Below, piece by piece: positions 10,277-23,289 of a DNA stretch of 64,000 nucleotides (position 1 is its first letter; each line of letters starts with the position of its first letter). Where the stretch lies: assembly GCA_933207985.1 (NCBI GenBank), contig OW240913.1:104954605-105018604 (forward strand), in the 5' to 3' direction. The notes under the pieces are model-generated. The model made no database searches. It had not been told where the DNA came from and saw only the letters and a program-made list of their open reading frames with translations. The position numbers and the translations under genes are program-made. Source of the stretch: Pelobates cultripes (lineage: Eukaryota > Chordata > Amphibia > Anura > Pelobatidae).

Positions 10277-11690
10277 TAAAGTGAATGATTCTCCTAAGCC
10301 CCCCATATTACCTATTTTTAAATCTTTATTTTCTGCCCGGACCTAGGTCCTGCGCCGCCATCTTTGTGTGGGTAGATGTAGTCCCTGTGGGACACGTCAT
10401 CTGCCCACACTAGATAGTGCTGTGAGATTCCCACACATGCCCAGTTAAACACTTGGACATGCGAACGGGAATTTCATCTATTCATTCATTCGTCAGAAAG
10501 ACGAATAAATTAATAGAAATGGCCTTAATACAAGGAGGGAGCTACTGGCTTGAAGCTCCCTCCTTGTAATATGTAAAAATAGAAGTGGCAGGGAGCAGTG
10601 CTCCTAACCACTTCCTAAGCCCCCCATGTCCTCCCTCACTCTATGGGGGTCAATATGACCTCCATTATAGCATAAGGGAGATTAAAATCTCCCAAACGCC
10701 CTTACTCGCGGCATAGCTGCTCACTGTTGTAAAAAAAAAAAAAAAAAAAACCTTTAAAAAATGGCCCCATGGTGGGGCATCTGTTAACTAGTGGGGGGAC
10801 ATAGTGTCCCCCCTGAGCCCCCAATTGTGCCCTGTGAGTGGGGGCTATTCAAATAAATGGTGGACAAAGGATCCCCTTGGCCCCCACCCATGAGCAGCGG
10901 GTGGGGCCCCTAAATTCAAATGTAGGGAGGGAGACCTGATGTCCTCCTCCCTGGCCCCCACCTATGAGCAGTGGGTGGGGGCCCAAAATGAAAATGGCGG
11001 GAACTTATTGTCCTCCCCCTGACCCCCACCCATGAGTGATGGGTGGGGGTCCTAAAGTATAATAAAGGGGGGACCTATTGTCCTCCCTCCTGGCCCCCAC
11101 CCATGAGCGGCAGGTAGGGACCCTAAATGAAAAGGGGGGTGCGGGGGCCCTAAATGAAAATGTTGGGACCTATTGTCCTCCCCCCGGCCCCCACCCATGA
11201 GCGTTGGGTGGGGGTCCTAAAGTATAATAAGGGGGGGACCTATTGTCCTCCCTCCTGGCCTCCACCCATGAGCGGCAGGTGAGGATCCTAAATGAAAAAG
11301 GGGGGACACCTATTGTCCTCCCCCCCTACCCCCACCCATGAGCGGCGTGTGGGGGTCCTGAATGAAAATGGGGGGGAACCTATTGTCCTCCCCCAGCCCC
11401 ACCCATGTAAACCCCCCTCAGGTGAATAGGGGTCCCCAAGCCCCTAGCCAACCCCACACCCCAAAAAAATTAAATAAATTCCTACCTAACCCCTCATCCT
11501 AAAAATAGTGAGAGAGGAACAGTAAAACTAAAATCCCTGCAAATAAAAAATAACTTACCATTTGATGTCTTCTTTTTTCAGCCCCAAAAAAGACCAAATA
11601 AAAATCCTTAGAGTGTTCACTTTACTATGATAGGAAGATTGAGTAACAATGTGATAATTTGGTTTATTAAAGTGAACAGTCACTTCTCTG
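10277..11690. mobile_element. GC-rich repeat element carrying a minisatellite
   Basis: GC content rises sharply between about 10300 and 11450 relative to flanking AT-rich intron. The block contains an inverted pair GGAGGGAGCT/AGCTCCCTCC (10534-10564), a poly-A run (about 10730-10750) and a ~70-bp tandem array. Possible ends carry TAAAGTGAA (10278) and its inverse TTCACTTTA (11616). These ends are weak evidence and the superfamily is unknown. Confidence 0.5.
10865..11410. repeat. Minisatellite, ~70-bp unit, about eight copies
   Basis: Units contain CCCCCACCCATGAGC, GGGTGGGGGTCCTAAA and GGGGACCTATTGTCCTCC. The CACCCATGAG anchor recurs at about 10886, 10960, 11028, 11097, 11192, 11262, 11331 and 11400. 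Two unit types alternate, one with CCTAAAGTATAATAA and one with GGCAGGT...CCTAAATGAAAA, giving a higher-order period near 165-168 bp. Confidence 0.88.
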
Positions 11691-12124
11691 GGATTTACAC
11701 AATTAAGTATAAAACTGAAAATCACCTATAACTTGTGTTAATCTTTTTTTCTTAAGATGCTCTATTTTCTTTTAAATTTACATTAAGGATTTAGCAAACA
11801 CAATCATAAACCAGTTCAGACACAGAAAAACCCTGGACAAACACGGAAAATGAAGAGGAAAATGTTTAATTTCTCCTTTTCCCTACATGCTTTCTCTATG
11901 ATGCCTGCCTGATGCAAAGGGCAGAACCTATAACAATGATTCACACGGAGTTTGATGAAGATGTCTTGACTTCTGCATATAATGTTATTTTCACATATGA
12001 ATGTTTGTTAAACATAAGGATCAGTAAATATTATGATAAAAATACTGAGAAGGCAGTATTTAAAGGGGCACTCTATGCACCAACATATCTTTAATGTGAC
12101 ACTGTCACGCCAAACTTACCTTTC

Positions 12125-12255
12125 TCCTATTGTTTTCTCTTCTCTTCCTCTCTCAGAATCGGTTCTTTTTTTCCCCTCATCTCGGATCTAATTTTCTTTA
12201 AAACATAAGAAAGAGTAGAAACTACTTTGTCTTATGTATTTTTCCTATGCTTGAC
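12125..12255 (-). repeat. Partial copy of the 6984-7290 repeat, inverted
   Basis: It reads CTATTGTTTTCTCTTCTCTT then TTTCTTTAAAACATAAG and TACTTTGTCTTATG. This matches the reverse complement of 7185-7290 with modest divergence. Confidence 0.75.
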
Positions 12256-15200
12256 TTTCTTTGGCCCAAAGAGGAGCTTAAGTCATCTCAGACCTTTGTC
12301 TGTGTAACTCGAAAGGTCACATTGTGTAACCGAAAAGTTGTCACGTGTTTTACAATTGCACAGAATGTTAGCAGTGATAGTGATGACATACTAGAAGAGT
12401 TAAATTATGGGTAACTCAAAATACATTTAATCCCACAAGCACCAACAACTGATGACATGCCAACAAATTTTTGGATTACTGGACTATTGCAATGCAAATC
12501 AAGATCTATTAAAAAGTTGAACGGCAATGCTTAAACTATTATTTTTCCTCGAATCCACTGGCAAACAGGTGTGCAGTCATCATATACCAACTATTTATGT
12601 TCCACAAAAGCACAATAAAATAAGGAGGACAAGTAAAGCATTGTACATCACAAAGTAGTATGAAATTAGGGGCATACTAGGTATTGATATAGTGCACTCC
12701 CTTTCAAGTTGACACATTCCTTGCTGGAAACACTTTTTGTTATAATTTGTTTGTGTCAACCTCTTGCAAGAATGTTTGTAAGGCATCTATATTTATAGTG
12801 AAATCAGCTATTTTTCTTAAAAAAAAAAAATCAATAATGTTATTTTGTGTTTCGAAGGTAAATTTAATAATGCAGTTTAGGTAGACGTTGAAACCATTAG
12901 AGGATATCAGTGCGGTTTTGCAGAGAAAGGGAAGTTCTGATTCTAAACAAAGCATAAACAATTATCAATAAACAGCAATATAGCACAAAAAAGTAATACT
13001 ACGTAGGACTGGGTCTATTGGTTTGAGCGAAAATTCCTTAATATTTAACCCGTTTATGTGTTAGTCTGTTACATGGCAGAATTAAGATAATAAAGAATAA
13101 AATATATTTATAATATAAAAATCAGGCTGTGCAAAAATATTACAGAAAAAACAATCAAGCAGTGTACTGTGGTAGCATGCACTGCTGTGTAGAAAGGTAA
13201 TAATTATATGAACATAATTTTCTGGCGTGATATGTTTAAAATAATAATTTTTTAAATAATCTTCATCATTAATGACATATACAACTGGATGTGCTGCAGT
13301 GCTAACATACACAAATTAGATAGCTCAATATTGTGATGACTTTATTGACATGTGTTGTCCCCCCAAAAACAATTTAAATAGATGTTTAGGTTGATGCATG
13401 GGGTGATTAGGGTGTGTGTTTCAGTTATGAGAAATGCAGTTTAACAGAAAACTGTGTGTTAAAATTACACACTTTTTAAAGCATATAATGCATATGCATT
13501 GAAATAAGAATGCATTTAATCAAATTTACATAAAATAATTCTGCATACCACTTAACTTTTTTTTCATGACTAGACGCACTGCAACTAGCCATAGAGTTCC
13601 TGTGAAACCTTCAGCCATTTTTGGAAGCTGTCTGAAAACAAGTGTTAACTTGTGTCTCTCATGGAAGGTTGATATGACTCTATACCTGTGGAGTTCCAGA
13701 TTAAATTATCTAGCTCAAACCACTTTTTCCCCTATTGCGGTTAATATCAGCTCTACATTATGGGCAGGGTGTATTCATTGCTTGGTTTACCTTTAGAGTC
13801 CTATTACCTCTAGTTAAAGTTTTTTGGGCATTCCCTGTGGGAATTTGGATTGTTTGCAGATATTACAACTAGATCCACTGGTGTGAATCTCCCTCAGTTG
13901 GTCAATTTCCCATCTGTCAGTCACCAAAGAGTGTTTTTCTCGAGAGACCTTATGATCAGTTGTTATAGCAGATACCAGTTTGATCATTCATAGAGTGTTC
14001 AAAGAACTTGGTCACTTCAGGAGGCAAGGCTTATAATCAATGCTCTGACTGGTTTAAGTGGCTTTCCTGACTTGGCTGGAACTATTGCAGGAGCCTTATG
14101 TCTGCTTTCAGCTGGACAACAACTGGTTCAGTGAGCAGAACATATGCCTAGTGCAGAAAATTGGGAAGTAGACAATCTTAGCCACTAAAAATGCCCTGTT
14201 TTTTTTCCCTTTTCTATTCATTATATAGAGAACTGAGGATGCTAGAGGACAAGCTAGAGAGACAGGAACATGATAAAGTGCAGAATTATGGGTATTTTGA
14301 CCTCCTCTAGTTGAGAGAGACGTTATCCCATATGTAATGACTTGTAAATGTATTAAGTCGGACACACATTTTCTTTTTGCTTACAATAATCATTGGTTGA
14401 CGATCAGTTGTAATGCATATTTGTTTTTCCTTTCCTTAGATAACTGTGTCTATTCTCTTTTGAAACATAATACATTTTGCAGAAATTATCATTAGCAAAT
14501 GTGTGTTAAATACAACTCAGTTTCATATTACAATCAAAAATTGCAGTTTGATTGCCTGATACTTTGAACTTATAAAATAACATTGGATCTTGACATATGA
14601 TTAAAGCTTCTAATTCTTCATCTGGTAGAAATCATCTTTCTTTTTTCATTTTGGCAGACATCATCAATGACTCTGACCTAGTGCTAACATCCACACTAAG
14701 TAGTTGTACTTACAGCTTGCAAAAAGGTGCTTCCCTCGATTAGCTGGCAAAGGTTGGCTTGATATCATGAACACCTAATTCACCCAAGAGATCAATCAGA
14801 TTGATTACACTATGTGATAATCCTTTAAATGGCTTAAGGTTAAGAACTTGAAAATATCTATTTCCCTGACTTATGCTGGCTAAGCTTGCGGTCTGTTTGT
14901 TGCTGTGGAAGTATATTATGTGCACTTACAAATGTAAAATAATTTCTTACACTGATTTGTATTTCTCAATTGTAGAAGAATATTATAATATTTCTGAGTA
15001 TGCATTATTTAAGTATTATAGTGGTGATGTCATACTCATGCACCACAAGGCACTCAAGAGTTTCTGTAAGTCATATTCTGCATATGTAACTACCGGTAAG
15101 TCATACTGTAATAAATTAATATAAATAGATATTAATAGTTGATACTTTTTATTTAATTTTTAAAAAGCTATTTAGTATAAAATTTAAACACGGTATAAAA

Positions 15201-18200
15201 AATGAAGAGTTGAAGGAGGGAACAAAACTGGATTTGAAACTGGGTCGTGGACATAGATGGGAGAGGCAGAAAAAAATAGTTTAAATCAAAACAAGGACAT
15301 ATGGAAATATGCAGTAAAACACAGTCCGTACCCCTTCTTGTTTTCTCAAACCAAGTACATCAATAAACCAGTATTTAAAAAAATTCTTGACATCTATCAT
15401 CAAACGAGAGTGCATTTATAAGCGTGTCTAAGTGTTTGTGCATATGGAGTGCGCATAGTAAGTACTATGTGTAAATGTTAAAGGTGATGCCTTTCAGTGC
15501 TCACCCACCCATAATAATTATTATATTTCTATATTAGAAGATTATATATTTGTTATAGAGTAAATTACTTATGTAATAAATGTTATGCTCTAATAGACAA
15601 GCTTAGAGGCTTTAAATTGAGCAGGTTATTATTTATTTTATGAGTATCTTTTAAATAAACATTTATCCTTTTTGATATTAATATTAAATGATAATGCAAA
15701 TAATACAAATGTAAGGGAATTGCAAATCTCTAAACAGTATATATATTCATGAAAAGTTTGGGAATATTACAGTAGTTACAATGTTATTCTATAGAATCAA
15801 TGTACCACCCCAGCTTTAGCACAATTGCATTAGCATTGGAAATGTCTTGCTGTTTTAATTTCTCCAATTTATCATTAGGAAATATCACTCCATTGTATAA
15901 AACTATACATCTTATAATTTCTCCAGTTACATACATGCTGATCAATCAGTCATCCGAAGTTTTTCATCAATCATTAAATCACAAGGAAGAAGGGACCAGT
16001 TCTTGGTTTGGGTGATAATGAACATTTTAATTTGACTAAGCTGCCAAGGCTATCAGATGCCCCAAACGAGGGCATCATCTTAAAGTAGCCAACATTGATG
16101 TGTGATTATCATAAATTGTAAGAGGAAACATTGTGCTGCTTTTCAATATGTTTGTTCTTTAACGTCTTGTTTTATGTTTTTCATTCTTTATACATTATCA
16201 CAGTGCAAAATTGGATTCCACTTGACTCTGTCAGCACCCTAAGAAATAAACTATATTGATTTAACTGCATGATAATTCTTAAAAAGCTTAAAGATGAAAA
16301 CTTACTTATATCCATATTTCTTTTATAATCAATGTTCAACCCTTCTTTAAAGTGCTAGTAATTTAGTCTGCATTATAGTTTTGCTTCAAGGCATTATACT
16401 CCCAAAGCTGTGTCAACATCTCTTGATGTACTTAGCACTACAAACTTGGCATACATTTTTTTGATGATGTGGTTGCTGAGATAATAGTTCCATGGATTAG
16501 AAATGAAAGAAGTTATTATATTCAGATTTTAACATGAAAGCATGCATGATATATTTCATTAGCTAATGCTAATAGAGAGGAAAACCAAACAAAAACAAAG
16601 ACTAAAATGGTATGGTCAAGTGTACAGCTCCAGATAAAATATTTGAATAAATGTATTATGTTTGCTTTTTATTTTGGCTCCAGAAATAAAATAATGTATA
16701 CGGGTATAGATATAGAAATAGACTGTCAAAATAAATATAACAATTAAGTTAAAAAATAAAAAATAAAATATAAACAAATTTATCAGCAGGGCAGGTCAGT
16801 ACATCTAGAACCTCAAGACTTGGTGTCTTTCATTTTATTTATTTTTAAAACAGTAATTCTGGCTGAATGGCTATAGTTGAAAGCCCCTTCACAATATGAT
16901 ATGATAGTAAATATTGGACCCTCCACATAATACCATGTCTTGTTGCATAACTTTTCAATGTCCCAAAACTGTGTCTTGCTACGTAACCTTTCAGCTAAAC
17001 TGCTCTTTTATATGTCCACCCCTTTCATAATAATAAAATGTATCATAGAAAACATAGTAAACGATAAAGGAAAATGCAGTAAGGAAATAGAGAACACTTC
17101 CCATTCTAAAGATCCTAAACCAGCCTAAACGTGCAGATATCTTACAAATGTGTTGTGTATATATGACTGGATATGTAACTTATTCACCTGTGTGTCATGT
17201 CTCTCTGTGAGCCTGTATATAAGTATATTTACATGCAGGACATTTTTGGATGATGGGTAGGTGAATTTGACTGCATTGATGAATAAATGTAGGATGTTTG
17301 TTGCAGGGAGATATTGGTTGCTGGGTACCTTGGTAGGGGCAGGTGACTAGTTAGGTAGTGCTATATTAACAGTAAGGAGGATTATGGGTAAAATGTGATA
17401 GTCTTGATGACTGGGTTATTAAACATATGCAATACAGTGGCTGGGTATTTTGTGACTTTCCAGGTGGTTGTATGTGACTGTATCGGGTGTGTGATAAGGT
17501 GTGTACTTAGCTGAATGTGAGAGGGTGATGGTAAGTAGCAGTTTGATAGTATATGTGACATGATTAATGTAAGTAATTGGGGGCTGGTAATAGAGTCTAG
17601 TGAGAGAAATAGAGTGAGTTCATATTATAGCTTTATATGCTGCTAAACAAGTTTAGTGGGCAACGGTTAAGAGAATTCACTGGAGTTTAAAATAGAGTAA
17701 ATCAGTCTTCAAAGGTAAGGCACCTGGATCTACTGCACCTGGCAGCCCCATCTTAGCTTTCCTGGTAAAGGAAGATGCATAGCCAGGCCTTCACCAGGAT
17801 ATTGCTCAGCAGTGTGTGTAGGACAGCAGAAATAGACATAGGAGTTGTGATATGTTATGGGACATTAGAGTGGGATGGAAATATAAATTTTGAGGTATAG
17901 AGAGAGACACAAAAGTGGCAGGGAGATCGAAAAGCACAGAAGATCTTGAGGGAGATGGAAAGCGAAATAAAATGTAAAATATGTGGAGAGAGTAAGTGGA
18001 ACAGGAATGGGAGTGTGATCAAGACACACAGTAATGAAAGAAATAGAAGAAAGATAGAAGTAGTTTTGTAAAGAGCATTAAAACAAGAGAGGCAATGAAT
18101 ATGGATGGTGAGAGACACACCAAAGGAGAAATAATCTTATTGGAGAGTTGTAAATAAGAGCACAATAATGACCAGGGAAGGAAAGAGAGCTCACACATTG

Positions 18201-19780
18201 TGGAAGAAAGCTATTGCCATTTCTCCTTTTTAACCTTGAAATTAAATTGAAAAAAAGTCAAGAAAAACCTGTGAAAAGAAATAAAAATATAATGCCATAA
18301 CTAGTCCCTGCCCCTCCTAACTACACCAAAGTTCCTGAATTATTTTATGGACTCTGCTTTTCTATGAATTATCTTTCTACTAGGGGAATAAGCAGGATTT
18401 CACACTACATCAGATCTAAACAGTCTTCAGGTCCATATAGAAGATTTATGTTTTTTTTTTCCAAGTGTTAGCCAGAGCTATATTGACAAATCCATTATTC
18501 ATGTGACTAGGATAACGCAAATGGACATATTGCTACTGGCTTTGATTTTCCTCATTACAAATACATACATCGATGCTTAGATAGCTATCTGTACAATGGC
18601 AAAATGAATATAAAACCATCACTAATTCAATAAGTTATAATTTTGATGATCGTATGCAATGTACAACTCAACTAACATGAGTTTAGCACAAACAGACATT
18701 GCACATTTTAGAAACAGGCTTATTTTAGAATATTGAATGGCACTATTAAAAATAGACATTTAAAGTCTATGGGTTTTTATATTAGTTTTGTATATCTGCA
18801 ATAATGTTTGCTTTTTGATTTTGCTATTTCAACTACTACTTGAGTACCATTTTAATCTGCCAAGATGTCGTCTGGCAGAGATTAACACAAAACAATTCAC
18901 AGAATGGGAATTGTTTAAGGAAAATGACTTTGCCCTCCTGATGTTAACTTTGACAACTCCTTGACAAAAAGTATTGAAAAAAATGCAGCTCTTTTAAGTT
19001 GCCGAAAGTAATTTTAACATTTTCATTGAAATGTTGATGTTAACTCTAACATTTATGGCTATGATCAACTGGAGTGAGCCCAAGATAATAGAGCGCAGTC
19101 ATGTTTTAAAGGTGGGCATTGCTTCTGCATTCAATTATTTTTCTTGATGTCTGATATTATCAGAGCACTTGCGTTTTCACCTATTCCTTCTCAACTCAAC
19201 TTATCAACTATGTATTAATCTAAGAAAATAACTTACCTTCACCCATTGCAACCCATCAAAATATGATTTATTGCCAGGCCAAGAAGGATTTATACAAGGA
19301 TATATATATATATGTTTTAAAATACTTTGTTTGATACCTGATCCAATTAACCCAAATATTATGATATTATGGAGTAAATGAGAATAGTTTGTGAAGTTCT
19401 CAGTGATTTTAAAAGAGGACCAATAAATAGAATGTGGAAGAGTGGCTTGGATATTCAGTAGGACTATGAGAATGAAGAGAGCAGTTAGATATCAGAGGAA
19501 GCCCACGTGATCGGGGCCAAACACATTACAAGGTACAGCTGAGGAGGTGGGTCTGGAAAGCTCACATGAGCAGAGTGCTACAGGACATGAAATGAGTCAA
19601 AGGAAAATCAAAAATTTTGTACTAAGCAGTTTTTTGTGAGTTCGTTTGTGTTCACACTGACTGAAAGTAAAAGTTTTTAATGTTGTGTATTGTGATAAAA
19701 CTTTTGATGGTATAATGTTTTTGGAGTCTCCTTACCCTTGTTTCATTCATCTTAGGTACTGTATTTTCCAATGTATCAGA
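12256..19780. other. Long AT-rich intron, no clear feature
   Basis: No exon, RNA gene or transposon with recognisable ends. The interval 13560-14130 is less AT-rich and may be decayed repeat; its 76-residue open frame (13566-13796) matches nothing I know. A purine-rich tract lies at about 17880-18120 (GAGAGACACAAAAG type). Confidence 0.5.
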
Positions 19781-19899
19781 CAGGACTTGTTATGGGGTTG
19801 GTTTCCTTGCCTCTATCATTGCCAGTAAGATAGCTCAGTGGGCTAATTCATCATAGATAAAATGAGTACCATTAAATTGGATAATAGTCACAACCCCTG

Positions 19900-19949
19900 G
19901 ATGTACTTGAACACCAGAATAATCTCAATGTGCCTTTCCTGGTTAAATA

Positions 19950-19994
<45 letters not shown>
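19900..19994 (+). repeat. LINE- or SINE-type tail followed by (ATT)n microsatellite
   Basis: AATCTCAATGTGCCTTTCCT then GGTTAAATAC is followed by about 14 ATT units (19951-19994). I know similar CTCAATG...CTGGTTAAATAAA tails with short repeats at the 3' ends of fish and frog retrotransposons. Here only the tail region is clear. Confidence 0.55.
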
Positions 19995-19996
<2 letters not shown>

Positions 19997-22080
19997 TTGT
20001 GCTGTCTAACCCAGAGCTAAAATGGTCTTCTTATATATATGAAAATACCATCCACATATGACAATAGCGGTGTGCAAATATGGTCAAATGGTACTGTCTA
20101 TGTCTGCTCTTATAAAGTAAAGTATTTCTATTTACTAATCAAACTATTGTGTCCACCTATCATTGCTAAATATTACACCATCACCACAAGGTAATGTGAT
20201 ACCCAGACACTATACTGTTGCTTTAATTAAGTAGTGTAGTTGAATATCAAACAATTAAATCTTCCTACATAATTTAGATTTCTGATTTTAACTAATAATT
20301 AACAATATATACTGTATGCATTCATTGTGCCGATTTACAATGAAAATATGCATATTCTGTTACCTTTTTGGGAATCTGTTTAGGAAGAATTGCCACCAAA
20401 GTATGCAACAAAAGTTACACATTGTAGCTCTCTACAGACTAGCTATATTAAAATGCGTAATTGCTTTTATATGATTTATAATTCTGACTCTGTCTGTGAA
20501 ATTGGAAGATGAAAAATGCCATATAAACTCTAATCTATACTCTCTTCAAATCTTTCTGTAACAGATGAATGAATAAATGAAAATGAAAATTCTGCAATTG
20601 TAAAGAATTTATTTTTCTTGGTATCCTTGAGCAGGCAGACAGAAGTGCAGGTTTGCCCTAAATGTATGTGTTAGCTATAGTGGACAATTTTAATAATACA
20701 TCTAAAAATGAGAGAATAGTGGCAGAGTTAATGTACTGGGACAATACTGATCACAAGCTTAATTAATAGGCTTCCATCTCTACCTGCCTGGTGCAATATG
20801 TGTGCTGTCTGCTGTCTGCTGTCTGCTGTTGTATTACATGCACACCTAAATGATTTTCCCTATTAAGCTTTCAGCATACCTGGACATAATTAACGTCATT
20901 CATACAAATCACAAATTATGCTATTTGCACTTAGTAGCTATTACCTTGCAAATCACTTCGTTTATAAATTTATGAATGAAACTAATTTCGGGTTTTGCTT
21001 TGTTATATAGAGACTAACAGCTGACATACAGCTTCCATAATGCCATGCTGTGCATAATTGAATGAGATAAGCAAAATGGTGCAGTAGAAAGCTATTGGAG
21101 CAAAAGTTATGACTTGGTTTTCAACTACTTCCTGGTTCTGTGAGAACGGACTGCAAAAGCTGCAAATCATATAATTTGCAGTAAACACAGTTTTAACATT
21201 TTATATCTTTTTTTTTTTGTATTAATAAAATTACAAACAAACAATCAGAATAGCCGTAATTAACCTGACTACCTAGTGTGCACTGCACCAAATATGACCC
21301 CTATTAATAAATTTATGAACAATAAAAATCATTTTTTCATTTGAATAAGTTCTATTAAATATGTGCAATGTCCAAAGGTCTCTTCAGTTTTGTAACTGTA
21401 TTATTAATGCATCTATTTCAACCAACGGCCCACTACTCATCCTTCTTGCATGGCAAATTCACCTCTAGTGGTGCTCCTTCCTCCAGAGTGAATAAAACTC
21501 GGTCTGGAAATAAAATTCTTCCGATTGCAGCATTTGATTGGAGGTCTGTGGCAGTTAGAGGCGCATGCCTAGTTCCAATCCATTTCTTCTCTAAGCTGAA
21601 ATGCAGTGGAGAAGTGCTTAAGGAAGAGAATAATCTTTATTAAATTTAATTTTGTAATTAGCAAAGTAGGGTGGACAGAAAGAGGTGGATCAAAGGGTAC
21701 CTATAGTCCCAAAATAACAATTGCTATTTTCTAGACTATATTTTACCCTAATTCTTCTGATTATGTGTAAGAGTCATCTTTGAGATTTGTGGTAATGTAA
21801 TGCTTAAAAACATGTAAATGTCTTGCACGATAACAATGCTATCTCAAGCTGATCCTCCAAACTTGACAGTGAGTTCAGTTCACTCCAATGACCTCCACAA
21901 TCATGAGATGTTAATCAAATAGAGCATCTTTTGGATGTGTTGGAAAGGGAGATTTGAAGCATGCATGTGTAGCCAACAAACCACACTGAATGTGTGATAG
22001 TATTGTCGACATGAACTAAGATTTCAAAGGAATGTTTCAAGGATTGTGTTCAATCCATGCACAAGGTGGATGCCACATAT
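19995..22080. other. Intron sequence, no clear feature
   Basis: AT-rich apart from the small heptamer repeat. The 91-residue open frame at 21368-21643 has no family signature and no splice context that would make it an exon. Confidence 0.45.
20802..20830. repeat. Short tandem repeat TGTCTGC, four units
   Basis: The heptamer TGTCTGC or its permutation is repeated about four times in a row (GCTGTCTGCTGTCTGCTGTC). No other feature nearby. Confidence 0.7.
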
Positions 22081-22124
22081 CCACAATCCATGCCAAATAG
22101 ATGGAGGCGTGGTTTGGGCTCTGA

Positions 22125-22136
22125 CCAAGATGGCCG
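22125..22136 (+). promoter_or_regulatory. YY1-type motif at the L1 5' end
   Basis: CCAAGATGGCCG contains the YY1 core AAGATGGC. The same 12-mer lies near the start of the human L1 5' UTR as I recall it, where YY1 binding helps set the start of transcription. It sits about 20 bp from the apparent 5' end of this frog LINE. Confidence 0.55.
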
Positions 22137-22203
22137 CTTTACTTGCAAGCGCCGCTCCAACTGTCCCCTGTAAAGCACTAATACTGTAGCCACAGAGCTT
22201 AAA

Positions 22204-22890
22204 ATGAGACGTACCCATCGCCTGGAGCCTTTTCAGACCCCGAGGGGTTCCCAGTCTGAGTCTCACACCGGATCCATGGACGGATTTCTTCACACGCAGT
22301 CCGGCGCATGTGGTAGGAGGGAGAGCCCCAAGATGGCACCCACCTCGCCAGCCTCCCCAGTGGGCTCAGACCTCAACGCGCCCTACAGGATTTGGGAAGG
22401 ATTGAAGACCATGGCTGCCACTATGGCCACTAAGGACAACTTGCGGCTCCTCACCTCCACAATTGAAGAAGCAGTGTGGGCGGAGGTGGCAGGCCTGTGG
22501 ACTGAAGTAACTGTGCAGGAGGGTCGCATCCATACACTGGAGCGCTCGGCTGAGGCCCAGTCACCTCATATCGCGGCCTCTGACTCGGCAGTGGCCTGCC
22601 AAGGTGGGATGCTGCTTGCCATAAGGCTCCATCTGGAGGACTTGGACAACAGAGGCTGGCGATGTAACATCAGGGTAAAGGAGATAAAGACACTCAACGG
22701 TCTGTTCAGGGTGCTCCTACCTGACTTTAAAAGATATCATCAGGTCACTGTTTTACAATGGATATTGGATTGGCATCGGATATCCCCGCAAAAACAATGG
22801 GTAACATTGGACAGAAGTGGAATGGTATCTCCTGTGTCATCGACTGTGTGGCTGGGGAATCTGAGGTCAAAAAGCACAGAGATAAACTAG
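22204..22890 (+). pseudogene. L1-like ORF1 remnant fused to out-of-place LINE sequence
   Basis: The open frame is 228 residues. Residues about 60-150 have the heptad-like spacing of the ORF1p coiled coil (TIEEAVWAEVAGLW, then RIHTLERSAEAQ). Residues 138-160 read LHLEDLDNRGWRCNIRVKEI, matching the LEDLDNRGRRNNIRVRG-type signature that opens the RNA-recognition domain of vertebrate L1 ORF1p. Normal ORF1p continues for another 120 or so residues; here it changes to LNGLFRVLLPDFKRYHQ, which looks like a piece of ORF2. It therefore cannot make a working nucleic-acid chaperone. ORF1 identity is good; the junction is inferred. Confidence 0.7.
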
Positions 22891-22969
22891 CGCCAGTCTC
22901 GCAAATACTCCGCACATGGTGAGCAGTCCACGAACTGCCTCATGTTTCACCTACACCCAGCCCCCTCTT

Positions 22970-23255
22970 ACCTATGTCTGATAACGTTAAACTTGGTGGG
23001 GGGTTACCACCTTCGGCCTGGCGGTTCCTGGGGGATGGTGACTTTATCCCTATTCACAGGGTATTACGGGATGCTCAGTTCCTTACACTGGATGTGCTTC
23101 TGGAGGGTATACCACGAACTTCCTTGATCCATCTCCGGTATATTCAATTACAGAACCATATTCGTATGCTGCCATAGAGGGATAACCTGCATAGGAGCCT
23201 CATGTGGTTTGAGAAGCTTTGCTGGCTGGGTTTGGTGCACTTACATTTTCAGAAT
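22970..23255 (+). pseudogene. L1-like ORF2 C-terminal fragment
   Basis: The frame starting at 22974 reads GGGLPPSAWRFLGDGDFIP, then RDAQFLTLDVLLEGIP and LIHLRYIQLQNHIRMLP before a stop at 23177. The pattern of a leading GD, a mid FxxLxxLL...G and a closing RYxQLxxxI is typical of the C-terminal end of L1/Tx1 ORF2. Sequence after the stop (SLMWFEKLCWLG) keeps the family look, so the original frame ran further. Confidence 0.65.
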
Positions 23256-23289
23256 CAGCATACTCCAAATACAAACATATGTCAAAATC

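Larger units (their letters stand above)
22106..23255 (+). mobile_element. Internally deleted L1-like LINE (5' end, ORF1 part, ORF2 C-terminus)
   Basis: The left end (GGAGGCGTGG...) holds CCAAGATGGCCG (22125-22136), then an ORF1-like frame from 22204. Near 22680 the sequence leaves the ORF1 pattern. From about 22970 another frame reads PPSAWRFLGDGDFIPIHR and LIHLRYIQLQNHI, which resembles the extreme C-terminus of L1/Tx1-clade ORF2. The endonuclease and reverse transcriptase between them are missing, so about 4-5 kb has been lost relative to a full element. It is GC-richer than the flanking intron and defective. Confidence 0.75.

Noticed and set aside
13566..13796. 76-residue open frame considered as an exon or retroelement piece
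   Set aside because: No splice context, no recognisable motif, and antisense reading gives nothing either.
22024..22293. Minus-strand 89-residue open frame over the L1 5' end
   Set aside because: Antisense shadow of the L1 5' region and ORF1 start; no family signature.
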